Part shown: in pieces, positions 8,465-19,396 of the stretch | Layout of the letters: every line of letters begins with the position of its first letter | How positions within the stretch are numbered: position 1 is the stretch's first letter | Source of the DNA: Pseudonocardiales bacterium | Lineage (GTDB): Bacteria; Actinomycetota; Actinomycetes; Mycobacteriales; Pseudonocardiaceae | Direction of reading: 5' to 3' | Length of the DNA: 64,000 bases | NCBI GenBank assembly: GCA_023252195.1 | Contig: JAHEXI010000001.1 | Coordinates: forward strand, 588,776-652,775 | Position numbers and translations under genes: made by a program | Notes under the pieces: generated by a model | The model's database searches: none | What the model saw: the letters and a program-made list of their open reading frames with translations, nothing else | What the model was told of the DNA's origin: nothing

Positions 8465-10183
8465 ATGCCGATGCGCCTGTTACGCCTGCTGGCTACCGTC
8501 CTGCTCATCGTTGCTCCCCTGGCGGGCTGCGCGGCAGTCCCGGAGAGCTCCGATCTCGAAGTGGTGCGGTCCATGCCGGTGGGTTCCGGCTCGGCTACAC
8601 CAGTCGGTCCACAACGGGGGGTAGACCCTTTCCGGTTGGTGCGCGAGTTCATCGAGGCCACCGGCAACCCGGCGAACGGGCACGCCGCCGCCCGCGCTTT
8701 TCTGTCCCGCACCGCGGCGGCGAACTGGGACGACCGCGCCGGCCTGACCGTGATCGAAGATGCACCCGGGGCTGCCCCGCAGGCCGACCCCAATGGCGGC
8801 GTCCGGCGCATCCGGGTGGGGGGTTCGCGGCTTGGTGTGCTCACCGCCGATGGCAGCTTCATGCCCTCGGCGGGGGCCTTCTCCATTCCGCTCGACGTGG
8901 TCACCGAGCATGGTGAGTGGCGGATCACCAACCCCCCGCCGGGTGTGCTGGTGGAGGCCAGCGCCGTGCAGCGCAACTACCGTCAAGTCCGGGTCAGCTT
9001 CGTCGACCCGAACCGTGGCACCATGGTGCCCGACCTGCGCTGGGTGCCGGCCCAACCGGCGGCCACGCTACCCGGGCGGGTGTTGGACTTGCTGCTGGCC
9101 GGACCGTCCGAGCGGCTGGCCGGTGCCGTTCGGACGGCGATCCCCGGAGGGACCCGGCTGCGATCCAACGTGCTGGTCAGCCGCTCGGGACGGACGGTGA
9201 TCAACCTCAGTGGGGTGGACGCGCTGACGGATCAGCAACGGCGCCTGGTCGCGGCGCAGATCGTCAGTTCTCTGGACGGCCTGGTCCCCGCCCCGATGCG
9301 ACTACTCGCCGACGGTGAGCCGCTGGTGCCGGCGCAGGCGGAGTGGCGCTCGGCTGATATCGCCGCCTACGCCGCGCCGACCGGGCCGCGGCCTGACGTG
9401 CCAGGGCAGGTCGTCATCGGTGGGCGACTGCGCAGATTGGACGGCACTCCGGCAGTGGGCCCGGCCGGAGCCGGCCAGTTCAGTGTGCTCCGCGCGGCCA
9501 GCTCGAATCCTGGTGGGGACCTGTTAGCGGCTGTGGTGGGCGGTCCGGACGGGCGTCCGCAGCTGCGGGTGGGCCCATCAGACGGCGATCTGGCGGCGGT
9601 GCCGTTGGACGCGGACACCATGAGCCGACCCACCTGGCGGCCCTCCGGCACCGAGGTGTGGACGGTGATCAACGGTCGCACGGTGATGGGCGTCGCCCTT
9701 TCCGGGGCCGGCCCGCCGTTGACCTACCAGGTCAACGCGACTGAACTCACCCGGTTGGGGACAATCTCGGAGCTGCGGTCGTCCCGGGACGGCGTGCAGG
9801 TGGCCGCGGTGGTCGGCGGTCGGCTGGTGGTGGCCGCGGTGGTGACCGAGTCGGGACTGGTGAGCCTGCGCCATCCACAGGTGCTGCGAGACGGCAGCCT
9901 GCCGCCCCTCGCCAGCGTGGACTGGGCGCGTCCAGAACTCCTGGTGGTGGCGTCTGCGGGGCCGTCCCCACAGGTGTCGTCGGTGTCCGTGGACGGGCTC
10001 ACCGTTCGGCAGTTGTCCGCCACCAACCTCACCGGCCCACTCACCGAAGTCGTCGCCGCACCCGGCCGTGAGGTGTTGGTGGCAGACGCCACCGGGTTGT
10101 GGGCGTATTCGGACACCCAAGAGGTGTGGGAACCCTTGCTCGGCGGGATCGGACCCGGTTCGGCGCCCTTGTACCCGGGCTGA
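8465..10183 (+). CDS. lpqB: Lipoprotein LpqB, MtrAB accessory protein
   Basis: A 572-residue exported lipoprotein. Known LpqB acts outside the membrane to modulate MtrB signalling. The signal peptide MPMRLLRLLATVLLIVAPLAGC carries a lipobox with the modified cysteine at residue 22. A GerMN-like domain lies roughly at 165-290, and the rest is a beta-propeller-like LpqB domain rich in strand repeats such as STWR/LQVA-type blades. ATG 8465 or the second ATG 8471 could be the start. The last codon and stop lie inside a perfect 16-bp tandem duplication. Confidence 0.92.
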   Translation: MPMRLLRLLATVLLIVAPLAGCAAVPESSDLEVVRSMPVGSGSATPVGPQRGVDPFRLVREFIEATGNPANGHAAARAFLSRTAAANWDDRAGLTVIEDAPGAAPQADPNGGVRRIRVGGSRLGVLTADGSFMPSAGAFSIPLDVVTEHGEWRITNPPPGVLVEASAVQRNYRQVRVSFVDPNRGTMVPDLRWVPAQPAATLPGRVLDLLLAGPSERLAGAVRTAIPGGTRLRSNVLVSRSGRTVINLSGVDALTDQQRRLVAAQIVSSLDGLVPAPMRLLADGEPLVPAQAEWRSADIAAYAAPTGPRPDVPGQVVIGGRLRRLDGTPAVGPAGAGQFSVLRAASSNPGGDLLAAVVGGPDGRPQLRVGPSDGDLAAVPLDADTMSRPTWRPSGTEVWTVINGRTVMGVALSGAGPPLTYQVNATELTRLGTISELRSSRDGVQVAAVVGGRLVVAAVVTESGLVSLRHPQVLRDGSLPPLASVDWARPELLVVASAGPSPQVSSVSVDGLTVRQLSATNLTGPLTEVVAAPGREVLVADATGLWAYSDTQEVWEPLLGGIGPGSAPLYPG

Positions 10184-10200
10184 GTTGTACCCGGGCTGAG
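10169..10200. repeat. 16-bp tandem duplication at the lpqB stop codon
   Basis: TTGTACCCGGGCTGAG is present at 10169-10184 and again at 10185-10200 without a mismatch. The first copy contains the lpqB TGA (10181-10183). It appears to be a recent duplication that did not alter the protein. Confidence 0.9.
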
Positions 10201-10307
10201 TCACCAGCGCAAGCCCCGCACCGCGGCAGTGGGGACGGCCACGACTGTTGTGCACAACTGCCGGCTGCCGGCGTGCGGCTGGGCGGGCCACTGGCACGCT
10301 TGGTGAG

Positions 10308-10973
10308 GTGTTGAGGCCGCTGCTGGATCTACTGTTGCCCGTCGAATGTGGTGGTTGCGCAGTGCCCGGACCACTGTTGTGCCCGGACTGTGCGGGGCTC
10401 CTGGGCTCCCCAATGCGGGTCTATCCGCCGTGTTGCCCGGCTGGCCCGCCGGTGTACGCGCTGGGCGCCTACCGTGGCCGGTTGCGTACCACGCTGCTGG
10501 CCTACAAGGAACACGGCCGCCGAGACCTCGCCGGCCCATTGGGCAGCGCCCTCGCCGCCGCGCTGCTTCAACTCCCCGTTCGCGGATCGGGGGTGTGGCT
10601 GGTGCCGGTGCCGTCGAGGCGGGTGGCTGCGGGTCGGCGTGGGGGGCAGCATGTGACGCTGCTGGCCGAGCGGGCGGCGGCTTCGCTGGCTGGCGCGGGG
10701 GTGGCCGCGGCGGTCGCGCCCGCGTTGCGGGTCGGCCCCGGGGTCCGCGACTCGGTCGGTTTAGCGGCGGCGGCTCGGCAAGCCAATCTGGCGGGACGGG
10801 TGCTGCCGCGCCGGGCTGGCCTGCCACCCGCCGGTACTGCCGTCGTACTGATCGACGACGTGGTGACTACCGGGACGACCGCTGCGGCGTGTGCCGCGGC
10901 GCTGCTCCGGACGGGTGTCGATGTGCCAGCAATCGTGGTGCTCGCGGCCGCCGGTTGTCACGCACCGTCGTAA
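10308..10973 (+). CDS. ComF-family phosphoribosyltransferase-like protein
   Basis: A 221-residue protein in the position of M. tuberculosis Rv3242c. GTG 10308 gives the usual short N-terminus (MLRPLLDLLLPVECGGC); an in-frame TTG at 10248 would add 20 unlikely residues. A zinc knuckle C14-x2-C17...C25-x2-C28 comes first, then a type I phosphoribosyltransferase domain with the PRPP loop VVLIDDVVTTGTT near residue 185. ComF proteins support DNA uptake in some bacteria, but the role in Actinobacteria is unknown. It lies between lpqB and hpf in the same direction. Confidence 0.85.
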   Translation: MLRPLLDLLLPVECGGCAVPGPLLCPDCAGLLGSPMRVYPPCCPAGPPVYALGAYRGRLRTTLLAYKEHGRRDLAGPLGSALAAALLQLPVRGSGVWLVPVPSRRVAAGRRGGQHVTLLAERAAASLAGAGVAAAVAPALRVGPGVRDSVGLAAAARQANLAGRVLPRRAGLPPAGTAVVLIDDVVTTGTTAAACAAALLRTGVDVPAIVVLAAAGCHAPS

Positions 10974-11230
10974 CCGTCGACTGCGTGATACCTACCACAG
11001 CGTTGACCCTGCGACGCGCGAGGCCAAGGCCTGGCGAGCGCACCGTCAGCGGACTACCGTCCGGGCATCAGCATCGCTGCCCGTTCGGGAGGAGGCGAGC
11101 AAGCCATGGTTCTGACGCCGGCGGCCGAGTGATCATCGCGGACGGCCCCGCTGCTGCCGTCCGAGTATCATCACTGGTAGTGCCACCGGTGTCGCTGAAG
11201 TCCCTGTTGGACAACGCGAGGAGGTCGCCC

Positions 11231-11920
11231 GTGAACATTGTCGTGAAGGGCCGGAACGTCGAGGTACCCGATCACTACCGGATGCACGTTACCGAGAAGC
11301 TCGCCCGCGTCGAACGGTATGACCAGAAGGCCGTTCATTACGACGTCGAGCTGTTCCACGAACGCAATCCCCGGCAGTCCAAGAGCTGCCAGCGGGTCGA
11401 GATCACTGGTCGGTGCCGCGGGCAGGTAGTCCGCGCAGAGGCGTGTGGAGCCGACTTCTACGCCGCCCTGGACGCCGCGGTGAGCAAGCTGGACAACCGG
11501 CTGCGCCGAGTCGCAGACCGCCGCAAGGTGCACTACGGACGCCGCCACCCCACCTCCGTCGCAGAGGCCACCGCGCCGTTGGCGGCCACCCTCACCTCCG
11601 ATATCGACGCCGCCGTCGAGACGAACGGCCACCGGACGGGGTTGCTTGACCCACCCGAACCGGAACTTGACTACGAGTTGCCCACCCAGCGGGCCGAATC
11701 ACCGATTCTCCAGTCACCGGATGGCCGGGATGCGCAAGGACCGGGGCGCATCGTCCGGCGCAAGCGGCACTCCGCCACACCCATGACCGTCGACGACGCG
11801 CTTTACGAGATGGAACTCGTGGGCCACGACTTCTACCTGTTCGCCGACGCCACGTCCGGACTGCCCAGCGTGGTGTACCGCCGGCACGGCTTCGACTATG
11901 GCGTGATCCAGCTCGTCTGA
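11231..11920 (+). CDS. hpf: Ribosome hibernation-promoting factor, long form
   Basis: A 229-residue HPF/RaiA protein that binds the 30S subunit and pairs ribosomes into inactive dimers during starvation. GTG 11231 is chosen because GAGGAGG is at 11218-11224 and the product begins MNIVVKGRNVEVPDHYRMHV. The N-terminal S30AE domain covers about 1-105, including KLARVERYDQKAVHYDVELFHERNP. A charged linker follows, then the C-terminal dimerisation domain from about 170 (IVRRKRHSATPMTVDDALYEMELVGHDFYLF) to VVYRRHGFDYGVIQL. The open frame upstream of 11231 overlaps comF in another frame and is not coding. A strong palindrome follows the stop. Confidence 0.92.
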   Translation: MNIVVKGRNVEVPDHYRMHVTEKLARVERYDQKAVHYDVELFHERNPRQSKSCQRVEITGRCRGQVVRAEACGADFYAALDAAVSKLDNRLRRVADRRKVHYGRRHPTSVAEATAPLAATLTSDIDAAVETNGHRTGLLDPPEPELDYELPTQRAESPILQSPDGRDAQGPGRIVRRKRHSATPMTVDDALYEMELVGHDFYLFADATSGLPSVVYRRHGFDYGVIQLV

Positions 11921-11936
11921 CGCGGCCCTACCTTAA

Positions 11937-12005
11937 CCATGATCGCCGTCTGGGGGCGTGACACGGCATCTCGTGTCGCTCAGGGCACCCAGACGACGAT
12001 CATGG
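11937..12005. terminator. Long palindrome between hpf and secA (repeat family 1)
   Basis: Arms at 11937-11954 (CCATGATCGCCGTCTGGG) and 11988-12005 pair over 18 bp with one G-T wobble. The 33-base interior contains a further stem (GACACG/CGTGTC). The right-arm core CAGACGACGATCATG (11990-12004) recurs at 23141-23155. It probably ends the hpf transcript, but the lack of a T-run and the recurrence suggest a repeat element. Confidence 0.65.
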
Positions 12006-12165
12006 CGTTTGAGTGCGTAGCTGACCTGCGCTGATACCGTCGTGGCCGGGCTGGGCATACGATGGCCCGCAGACCGGCGGCGTGGCGTGCCATGCGGTAC
12101 GCCACGCACCGCCCGCCGCCGACCCGCCCTCCAACGGGTGCCCCGATACGAGTGAGGTCTCCACG

Positions 12166-15018
<2,853 letters not shown>

Positions 15019-15228
15019 GCAGGGCCGGCACTGAGCGCGCTGCGCGCGGCGCCTCGGGAACGAGACGGCTCGCCGCTTCGTGGAGGTAGCGGGGTTGCGG
15101 CCGCCCGAGTCCTCACGGCCTGGACCCTCACGACGCGCACAGCCACCGCCGTATGAGGCATCCTGGCACGTCTTACAACCACGTGCAGCAGTTCTGCTGC
15201 TCGCGACGTCGCTGATCCTGCCGTGGCG

Positions 15229-15375
15229 TCAGCGAGCGAAGGCGGAATCTTCGGGCTGACCGTTCCACGGCGTCAGCCGGAGTACCACCAGTACCTCGGT
15301 GTAGGCGTCCAGAGCATCATCTGGAAGCGCGGCAACCTGCGCGATCGTGGTCGGGTCAGGAACGATCCGGTACAC
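15229..15375 (-). pseudogene. Truncated RelE/HigB-like toxin remnant
   Basis: Reading the minus strand from GTG 15375 gives a 48-residue peptide beginning MYRIVPDPTTIAQVAALPDD and continuing ALDAYTEVLVVLRLTPWNGQP before TGA at 15229-15231. This resembles the first half of small RelE-like toxins of Actinobacteria (DP...ALP...A.AE...L.L.PWNG.P). The second half, with the expected catalytic strands, is missing and I could not find it in another frame downstream. The GTG directly follows the TAG of the antitoxin-like frame, as in an intact operon. The family assignment is from pattern memory and is moderate. The rest of 15019-15228 shows nothing coding, only a short hairpin at 15185-15200. Confidence 0.45.
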
Positions 15376-15574
15376 CTATCGGTCTTGCCGCTGCCGGATC
15401 AACGCCTGCATCTCCTCGAACGGCTCGGCATCCGGTGCAGATCTGCGAGGTCCATGGAGTGCTTCACTTGATCGAGCACGATCTCCCACTCACGATCGAA
15501 CTCCGCGACCAACGTCGGGTCAAGGAGGTTCTCGGCGCTGACTTCGAGGAGGTCCAGCTCTGCACTCAGCACCC
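15376..15574 (-). pseudogene. Decayed antitoxin remnant (DUF6247-like)
   Basis: On the minus strand one frame reads LLDPTLVAEFDREWEIVLDQ, then VKHSMDLADLHR, and then goes out of frame. A second frame continues DAEPFEEMQALIRQRQDR and stops with TAG at 15376-15378, immediately before the toxin-like GTG. Together these look like the body and tail of an actinobacterial antitoxin with its middle deleted and the frame shifted. The apparent N-terminus runs into the palindrome at 15575-15630, so no intact start exists. This is a broken gene, probably a relic; the family name is tentative. Confidence 0.42.
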
Positions 15575-15630
15575 CGAACTCCACAGCAGCGCTGTTTGGC
15601 GGCTGCTGAATAACTCTGCTGTGGAGTTCG
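15575..15630. repeat. Palindromic element, family 3, copy 1
   Basis: CGAACTCCACAGCAG (15575-15589) and CTGCTGTGGAGTTCG (15616-15630) are perfect 15-bp arms around a 26-base loop that itself contains CAGCGCTG and GGCTGCTG. A related element with similar flanks lies at 58463-58522. It stands just downstream of the Rv3235-like gene end and in the N-terminal part of the antitoxin relic. Confidence 0.75.
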
Positions 15631-15643
15631 AGAACGGGAGGGC

Positions 15644-16117
15644 TCACTTTCGGCGTGCTTTCAGGTCTCCAGTGGTGAGGCGCATCTGCAGCGCCGTGCA
15701 CTGCCAACGACTGCCGTGTTTGTCGAAGCGGGCGGCTAGCGCCCGAACGCCGGTGGTCAACGTCACCAGCGCGACCGCCTCTAGTGCCCCGCCCGCCTGG
15801 TGCTGGGCGAGCACTCTGCGCATTCGTGGTTTCAGATGGCCGGCGGTCACCTGCAGCGATACCAGGTAGGTCAGCAGATCAGGATCCAACACCGCGGACA
15901 GCTGTCGCGCCGGACGCCGGCCGCCGAGGATCTCCACCGCGGCCCGCAGTACCCGTTCAGCCAGGACGGCCGCTGCGGGATCGGCTGCCGGTAGCGCGGT
16001 GGCCGGCGGCGGCAGCGTGATTGTGGTCGGCGTCGCGGCCGGCAGGAAGTCCACCAAGCGGCGCAGTACCGGCCGCTGCGGTAGCTGGGGATATGGCTCG
16101 GCGATGCTTGCGGTCAA
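15644..16117 (-). CDS. Rv3235-family conserved hypothetical protein
   Basis: A 157-residue protein. TTG 16117 is chosen because GAGGAG stands 6-7 bases upstream on the minus strand and the longer open frame to 16375 has a non-conserved N-terminus. A proline/alanine-rich segment (about 30-50) is followed by the family core AERVLRAAVEILGGRRPARQLSAVLDPDLLTYLVSL and the ending ARFDKHGSRWQCTALQM. The family is restricted to Actinobacteria and is found downstream of secA, as here. Its function is unknown; the fold with a C-terminal RW.C..L motif may bind nucleic acid or protein. The 218 bases upstream to the methyltransferase stop hold no gene I can support. Confidence 0.78.
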   Translation of the reverse strand: MTASIAEPYPQLPQRPVLRRLVDFLPAATPTTITLPPPATALPAADPAAAVLAERVLRAAVEILGGRRPARQLSAVLDPDLLTYLVSLQVTAGHLKPRMRRVLAQHQAGGALEAVALVTLTTGVRALAARFDKHGSRWQCTALQMRLTTGDLKARRK

Positions 16118-16335
16118 CGAACGCTCCTCGTCTGGAACGACCACGCGAGTTGCGCGCAGTCGGTCGACGGCGGAGCCGGAGACGCCGTGTTCGGACGGTC
16201 CGCGGCGACAGTGCCGCAAACCGTGGCCACCGGGTCGGAGGAGGGGCAACGATCCGGTGGGAGGGAAGTATGCGCGAGGTAGCGGGGGCTGTCGTCGAAT
16301 GTCGCCGAACCGGGTGGGATCTGTGCGTGATCGGC

Positions 16336-17142
16336 TTACTTCGGTATTTGGCGCCGGCGGGCCCACTCGAAGCACACCACCGCGGCGGCGCTGGCCACGT
16401 TGAGCGACTCGACATTGCCGGCCATCGGGATGCCGACCCAGCCGGTGAGCTGTGCGGCGACCGCTGCGGAGATGCCCGTGGTCTCGTTTCCCAGCACGTA
16501 GGCCACCTGCGGTGGGGGTGGGTCGCCGAACAGCGACTCGGCGTCCGGTGCCGAACCGGCCAGTCCGAGTACCCCGAACCCGGCGGCGCGCAGCGTGGTG
16601 CAGGCCAGCTCGGCGGTGGCGCTGCGCAGCACCGGGGCGTGAAAGGCCACCCCGGCCGAAGCCTTGATCACCAACGGGTCGATCGCGGGCACGCCCCGGC
16701 GGGGCAGCACCACGCCGTCGATGCCTGCGGCCGTCGCGGTGCGCAGGATCATTCCCACGTTGGCCGGATTGGTGATCGCGTCGAGCACGAGGACTGCCGC
16801 CGGGCTGCGCAACGTCTGCAGCGCGCGATCCAGCGGCCGCATCCGGGGCGCGACCACGTCGGCCAGGATGCCCTGGTCGTGCCGGCCATTGCCGGCGAGC
16901 ACCTTCACCCGGTGCGCTGACGCCCGCTGCACCGGTACCCGCCGGCGCGCCGCGGCGTCGAGGATCTCCTGCATGGTGTCGCCGCGGGCGTGCTCGGCCA
17001 CGATCACCTTGTCGATGGACAGCGCCGGGTCGATCAGCGCCTCCAGCACCGGTTTGCGGCCGTAGACGGTGATGAAGGTGTCCCGTGGGCTGGCGACATG
17101 CTGGCCGTTCGGGGCACGGAAATGCTTGTCGGGCGAGGGCAC
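16336..17142 (-). CDS. SpoU/TrmH-family RNA 2'-O-methyltransferase
   Basis: A 268-residue SPOUT methyltransferase. An N-terminal RNA-binding domain (about 22-100, starting FITVYGRKPVLEALIDP) precedes the knotted SAM-binding domain with the three SpoU motifs: NPANVGMILRTATAAG, YVLGNETTGIS and IPMAGNVESLNVASAAAV. The architecture matches enzymes like RlmB that methylate a guanosine ribose in 23S rRNA, but the exact target cannot be read. It is transcribed away from the DUF6912 gene, whose start is 79 bases beyond its own. Confidence 0.88.
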   Translation of the reverse strand: MPSPDKHFRAPNGQHVASPRDTFITVYGRKPVLEALIDPALSIDKVIVAEHARGDTMQEILDAAARRRVPVQRASAHRVKVLAGNGRHDQGILADVVAPRMRPLDRALQTLRSPAAVLVLDAITNPANVGMILRTATAAGIDGVVLPRRGVPAIDPLVIKASAGVAFHAPVLRSATAELACTTLRAAGFGVLGLAGSAPDAESLFGDPPPPQVAYVLGNETTGISAAVAAQLTGWVGIPMAGNVESLNVASAAAVVCFEWARRRQIPK

Positions 17143-17220
17143 AAGATGAAGGGTAAGCCGACGTCGACCGTGGGCGGTGATCTAGTCTGGATGTCCGCAG
17201 AGAGGGGCGCTGTTTCGCCG

Positions 17221-17724
17221 ATGAGGGTCTATATCCCCGCTACGCTCTCGATGCTGCGGACGCTGGTCGATTCCGGGGAGCTGATCCCGGTCGCCGGCAC
17301 GGCATTCGCGCTCACGCCGATGCTTCGCGAGTCCTACGCCGCCGGAGACACCGAAGAGCTGGAATACGTGGCGATGAACGAGGCGGCCCGAGCCTCGCTG
17401 CGACTGTTGGCCCCCGAGCTCGAGGACGACCCGGCAGCGCTGGCGCGCCGCGTCGTGGTGGCCGCCGACGTCGAGCGGGTGCGGTTGCGTCCCGATCTCG
17501 ACGATGCCGCCGTCACGATCACCGGTTCGGTCGCGGCTTGCGCGGTAGCTGCCGTGCACGTCGACGTAGCCGAGGCGGAGGATGCGGTGCGCGCCGCGGT
17601 GGCGGTGGTCGACGCTGCCGATCTCGGTGATCCGGACGCTGAGTTCGCGCTCGGCGACGCGGAGGACCACGACATGGCCTGGTACGCCACCCAGGAGATC
17701 GCCTTCCTGCTCGAGCTGCTGTGA
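17221..17724 (+). CDS. DUF6912-family protein
   Basis: A 167-residue actinobacterial protein starting at ATG 17221 (MRVYIPATLSMLRTLVDSGEL). The open frame extends upstream to 16990, but that part is the shadow of the divergent methyltransferase gene. The sequence is strongly acidic, with alternating strands and helices and the ending AWYATQEIAFLLELL. I recognise it as the DUF6912 family, whose function is unknown. It ends ten bases before pruA in the same direction. Confidence 0.78.
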   Translation: MRVYIPATLSMLRTLVDSGELIPVAGTAFALTPMLRESYAAGDTEELEYVAMNEAARASLRLLAPELEDDPAALARRVVVAADVERVRLRPDLDDAAVTITGSVAACAVAAVHVDVAEAEDAVRAAVAVVDAADLGDPDAEFALGDAEDHDMAWYATQEIAFLLELL

Positions 17725-17733
17725 GTATCAGAC

Positions 17734-19365
17734 ATGGAGACCTCGATGGACGCGATCACGTCGCCTCCGACTCCGCGCAATGAACCGGTCCGTAGCTACC
17801 CGCCGGGAAGTCCGGCACGCGATTCGCTGACCCGCACGCTTGCCGAGCTGGCCGACCAGCGCGCTGAGCTGACCATGACTATCGGCGGTGTCCAGCGGAT
17901 GGCGGGCGGGGCGCGCTTCGATGTGGTGACCCCGCACCGGCACGCCCACGTGCTGGGCACCAGCGCGCAGGCCCGTGCCGTCGACGTCGCCGATGCCGTT
18001 CGCGCCGCGACGCAGGCCGCCCCGGCCTGGCGCGAGCTGTCCTTCGACGACCGTGCGGCGATACTTCTGCGCGCCGCGGACCTCGCTGCCGGCCCGTGGC
18101 GTGACAGGCTCAACGCCGCCACCATGCTCGGCCAGTCGAAGTCGGTGCAGCAGGCTGAGATCGACGCGGCCTGCGAGCTGATCGACTTCTGGCGGTTCAA
18201 CGTGCACTACGGCCGCCAGATCCTGGCCCAGCAGCCGAACTCGGCCCCCGGCGAGTGGAATCGGATGGATTACCGCCCCCTCGACGGGTTCGTCACCGCG
18301 ATCACCCCATTCAACTTCACCGCGATCGCCGGCAACCTGCCGACCGCGCCCGCGCTGATGGGCAACACGGTACTGTGGAAACCCACTCCCACCCAGCAGC
18401 TCGCCGCGCACGTCACGATGCGGCTGCTGGAGGCTGCCGGGCTGCCGCCCGGGGTGATCAACCTGGTCACTGGTGACGGGGCCGCGGTCAGCGAGGTCGC
18501 GCTGGCCGATCCGAACTTCGCCGGGCTGCACTTCACCGGCTCCACCAAGACCTTCAAGGCGCTCTGGCGCACCATCGCTGATCATCTGGACAGCTACCGC
18601 AGCTACCCGCGCATCGTGGGGGAGACCGGCGGCAAGGACTTCCTGATCGCGCACTCTTCGGCCGACCCCGCCGCCGTGACGACGGCGCTGGTGCGCGGCG
18701 CGTTCGAGTACCAGGGCCAGAAGTGCTCCGCGGTCTCTCGGGCGTACCTCGCCCGGTCGCTGTGGGACGGCGGCCTGCGCGAACAGCTCGCCGACACCAC
18801 CCGGACCATCACTTATGGCGATGTCGCCGACCTGTCGAATTTCGGCGGTGCGGTGATCGACGCCCGGGCCTTCGCCAAGCACCGCGCCCTGCTGGCCCGG
18901 GTCGCCACCGACCCGTCGATCGAGGTCCTCGCCGGGGGTGGCTGCGACGACTCGCAGGGGTGGTTCGTGCAGCCCACGGTGCTGCTCAGCGCCGACCCCA
19001 CGCACGAGATATTCGCCACGGAGTACTTCGGACCGATCCTCGCGGTGCACGTGTACCCCGCCGCCGACTACGCCGCGATCCTCGACGTCATGGACTCCTC
19101 CAGCCCCTATGCCCTCACCGGGGCGGTGTTCGCCACTGACCGGGAGGCAGTGCTGCGGGCTCAGACGGCGTTGCGCTTCGCCGCAGGCAATTTCTACGTC
19201 AATGACAAACCCACCGGGTCGGTCGTGGGTCGCCAACCCTTCGGCGGCTCACGCGCGTCGGGCACCAACGACAAGGCCGGCTCAGTGATCAACCTGTTGC
19301 GCTGGACCAGCCCCCGGGCGATCAAGGAGAGGTTCGACCCGCCCACCGACCTCGTGAGTGCGTAA
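17734..19365 (+). CDS. pruA: L-glutamate gamma-semialdehyde dehydrogenase (P5C dehydrogenase)
   Basis: A 543-residue aldehyde dehydrogenase that oxidises glutamate semialdehyde (from pyrroline-5-carboxylate) to glutamate with NAD, the second step of proline catabolism. ATG 17734 or 17746 may be the start. Evidence includes FVTAITPFNFTAIAGNLPTA in the cofactor fold, the catalytic glutamate in IVGETGGKDF, the catalytic cysteine in QGQKCSAVSRAY, and YVNDKPTGSVVGRQPFGG near the end, all typical of the PruA subfamily. Proline dehydrogenase is not in the window. The last five codons and the TAA lie in the left arm of a perfect palindrome. Confidence 0.92.
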   Translation: METSMDAITSPPTPRNEPVRSYPPGSPARDSLTRTLAELADQRAELTMTIGGVQRMAGGARFDVVTPHRHAHVLGTSAQARAVDVADAVRAATQAAPAWRELSFDDRAAILLRAADLAAGPWRDRLNAATMLGQSKSVQQAEIDAACELIDFWRFNVHYGRQILAQQPNSAPGEWNRMDYRPLDGFVTAITPFNFTAIAGNLPTAPALMGNTVLWKPTPTQQLAAHVTMRLLEAAGLPPGVINLVTGDGAAVSEVALADPNFAGLHFTGSTKTFKALWRTIADHLDSYRSYPRIVGETGGKDFLIAHSSADPAAVTTALVRGAFEYQGQKCSAVSRAYLARSLWDGGLREQLADTTRTITYGDVADLSNFGGAVIDARAFAKHRALLARVATDPSIEVLAGGGCDDSQGWFVQPTVLLSADPTHEIFATEYFGPILAVHVYPAADYAAILDVMDSSSPYALTGAVFATDREAVLRAQTALRFAAGNFYVNDKPTGSVVGRQPFGGSRASGTNDKAGSVINLLRWTSPRAIKERFDPPTDLVSA

Positions 19366-19396
19366 CAGTGTTCTAACACTGTTACGCACTCACGAG
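19351..19396. terminator. Perfect 22-bp palindrome shared by pruA and rsgA 3' ends (family 2, copy 1)
   Basis: Arms at 19351-19372 and 19375-19396 are exact reverse complements with only two bases between them. The left arm begins CTCGTGAGTGCGTAACAG. The pruA TAA (19363-19365) is in the left arm and the rsgA stop (19390-19392) is in the right. It should act as a bidirectional terminator or form a cruciform. A degenerate copy is at 44193-44238. Confidence 0.8.

Noticed and set aside
17725..17745. GACATGGAGACC near the pruA start resembling the palindrome arm at 31787
   Set aside because: The match is about 12 bases inside coding sequence without any inverted partner; likely chance.
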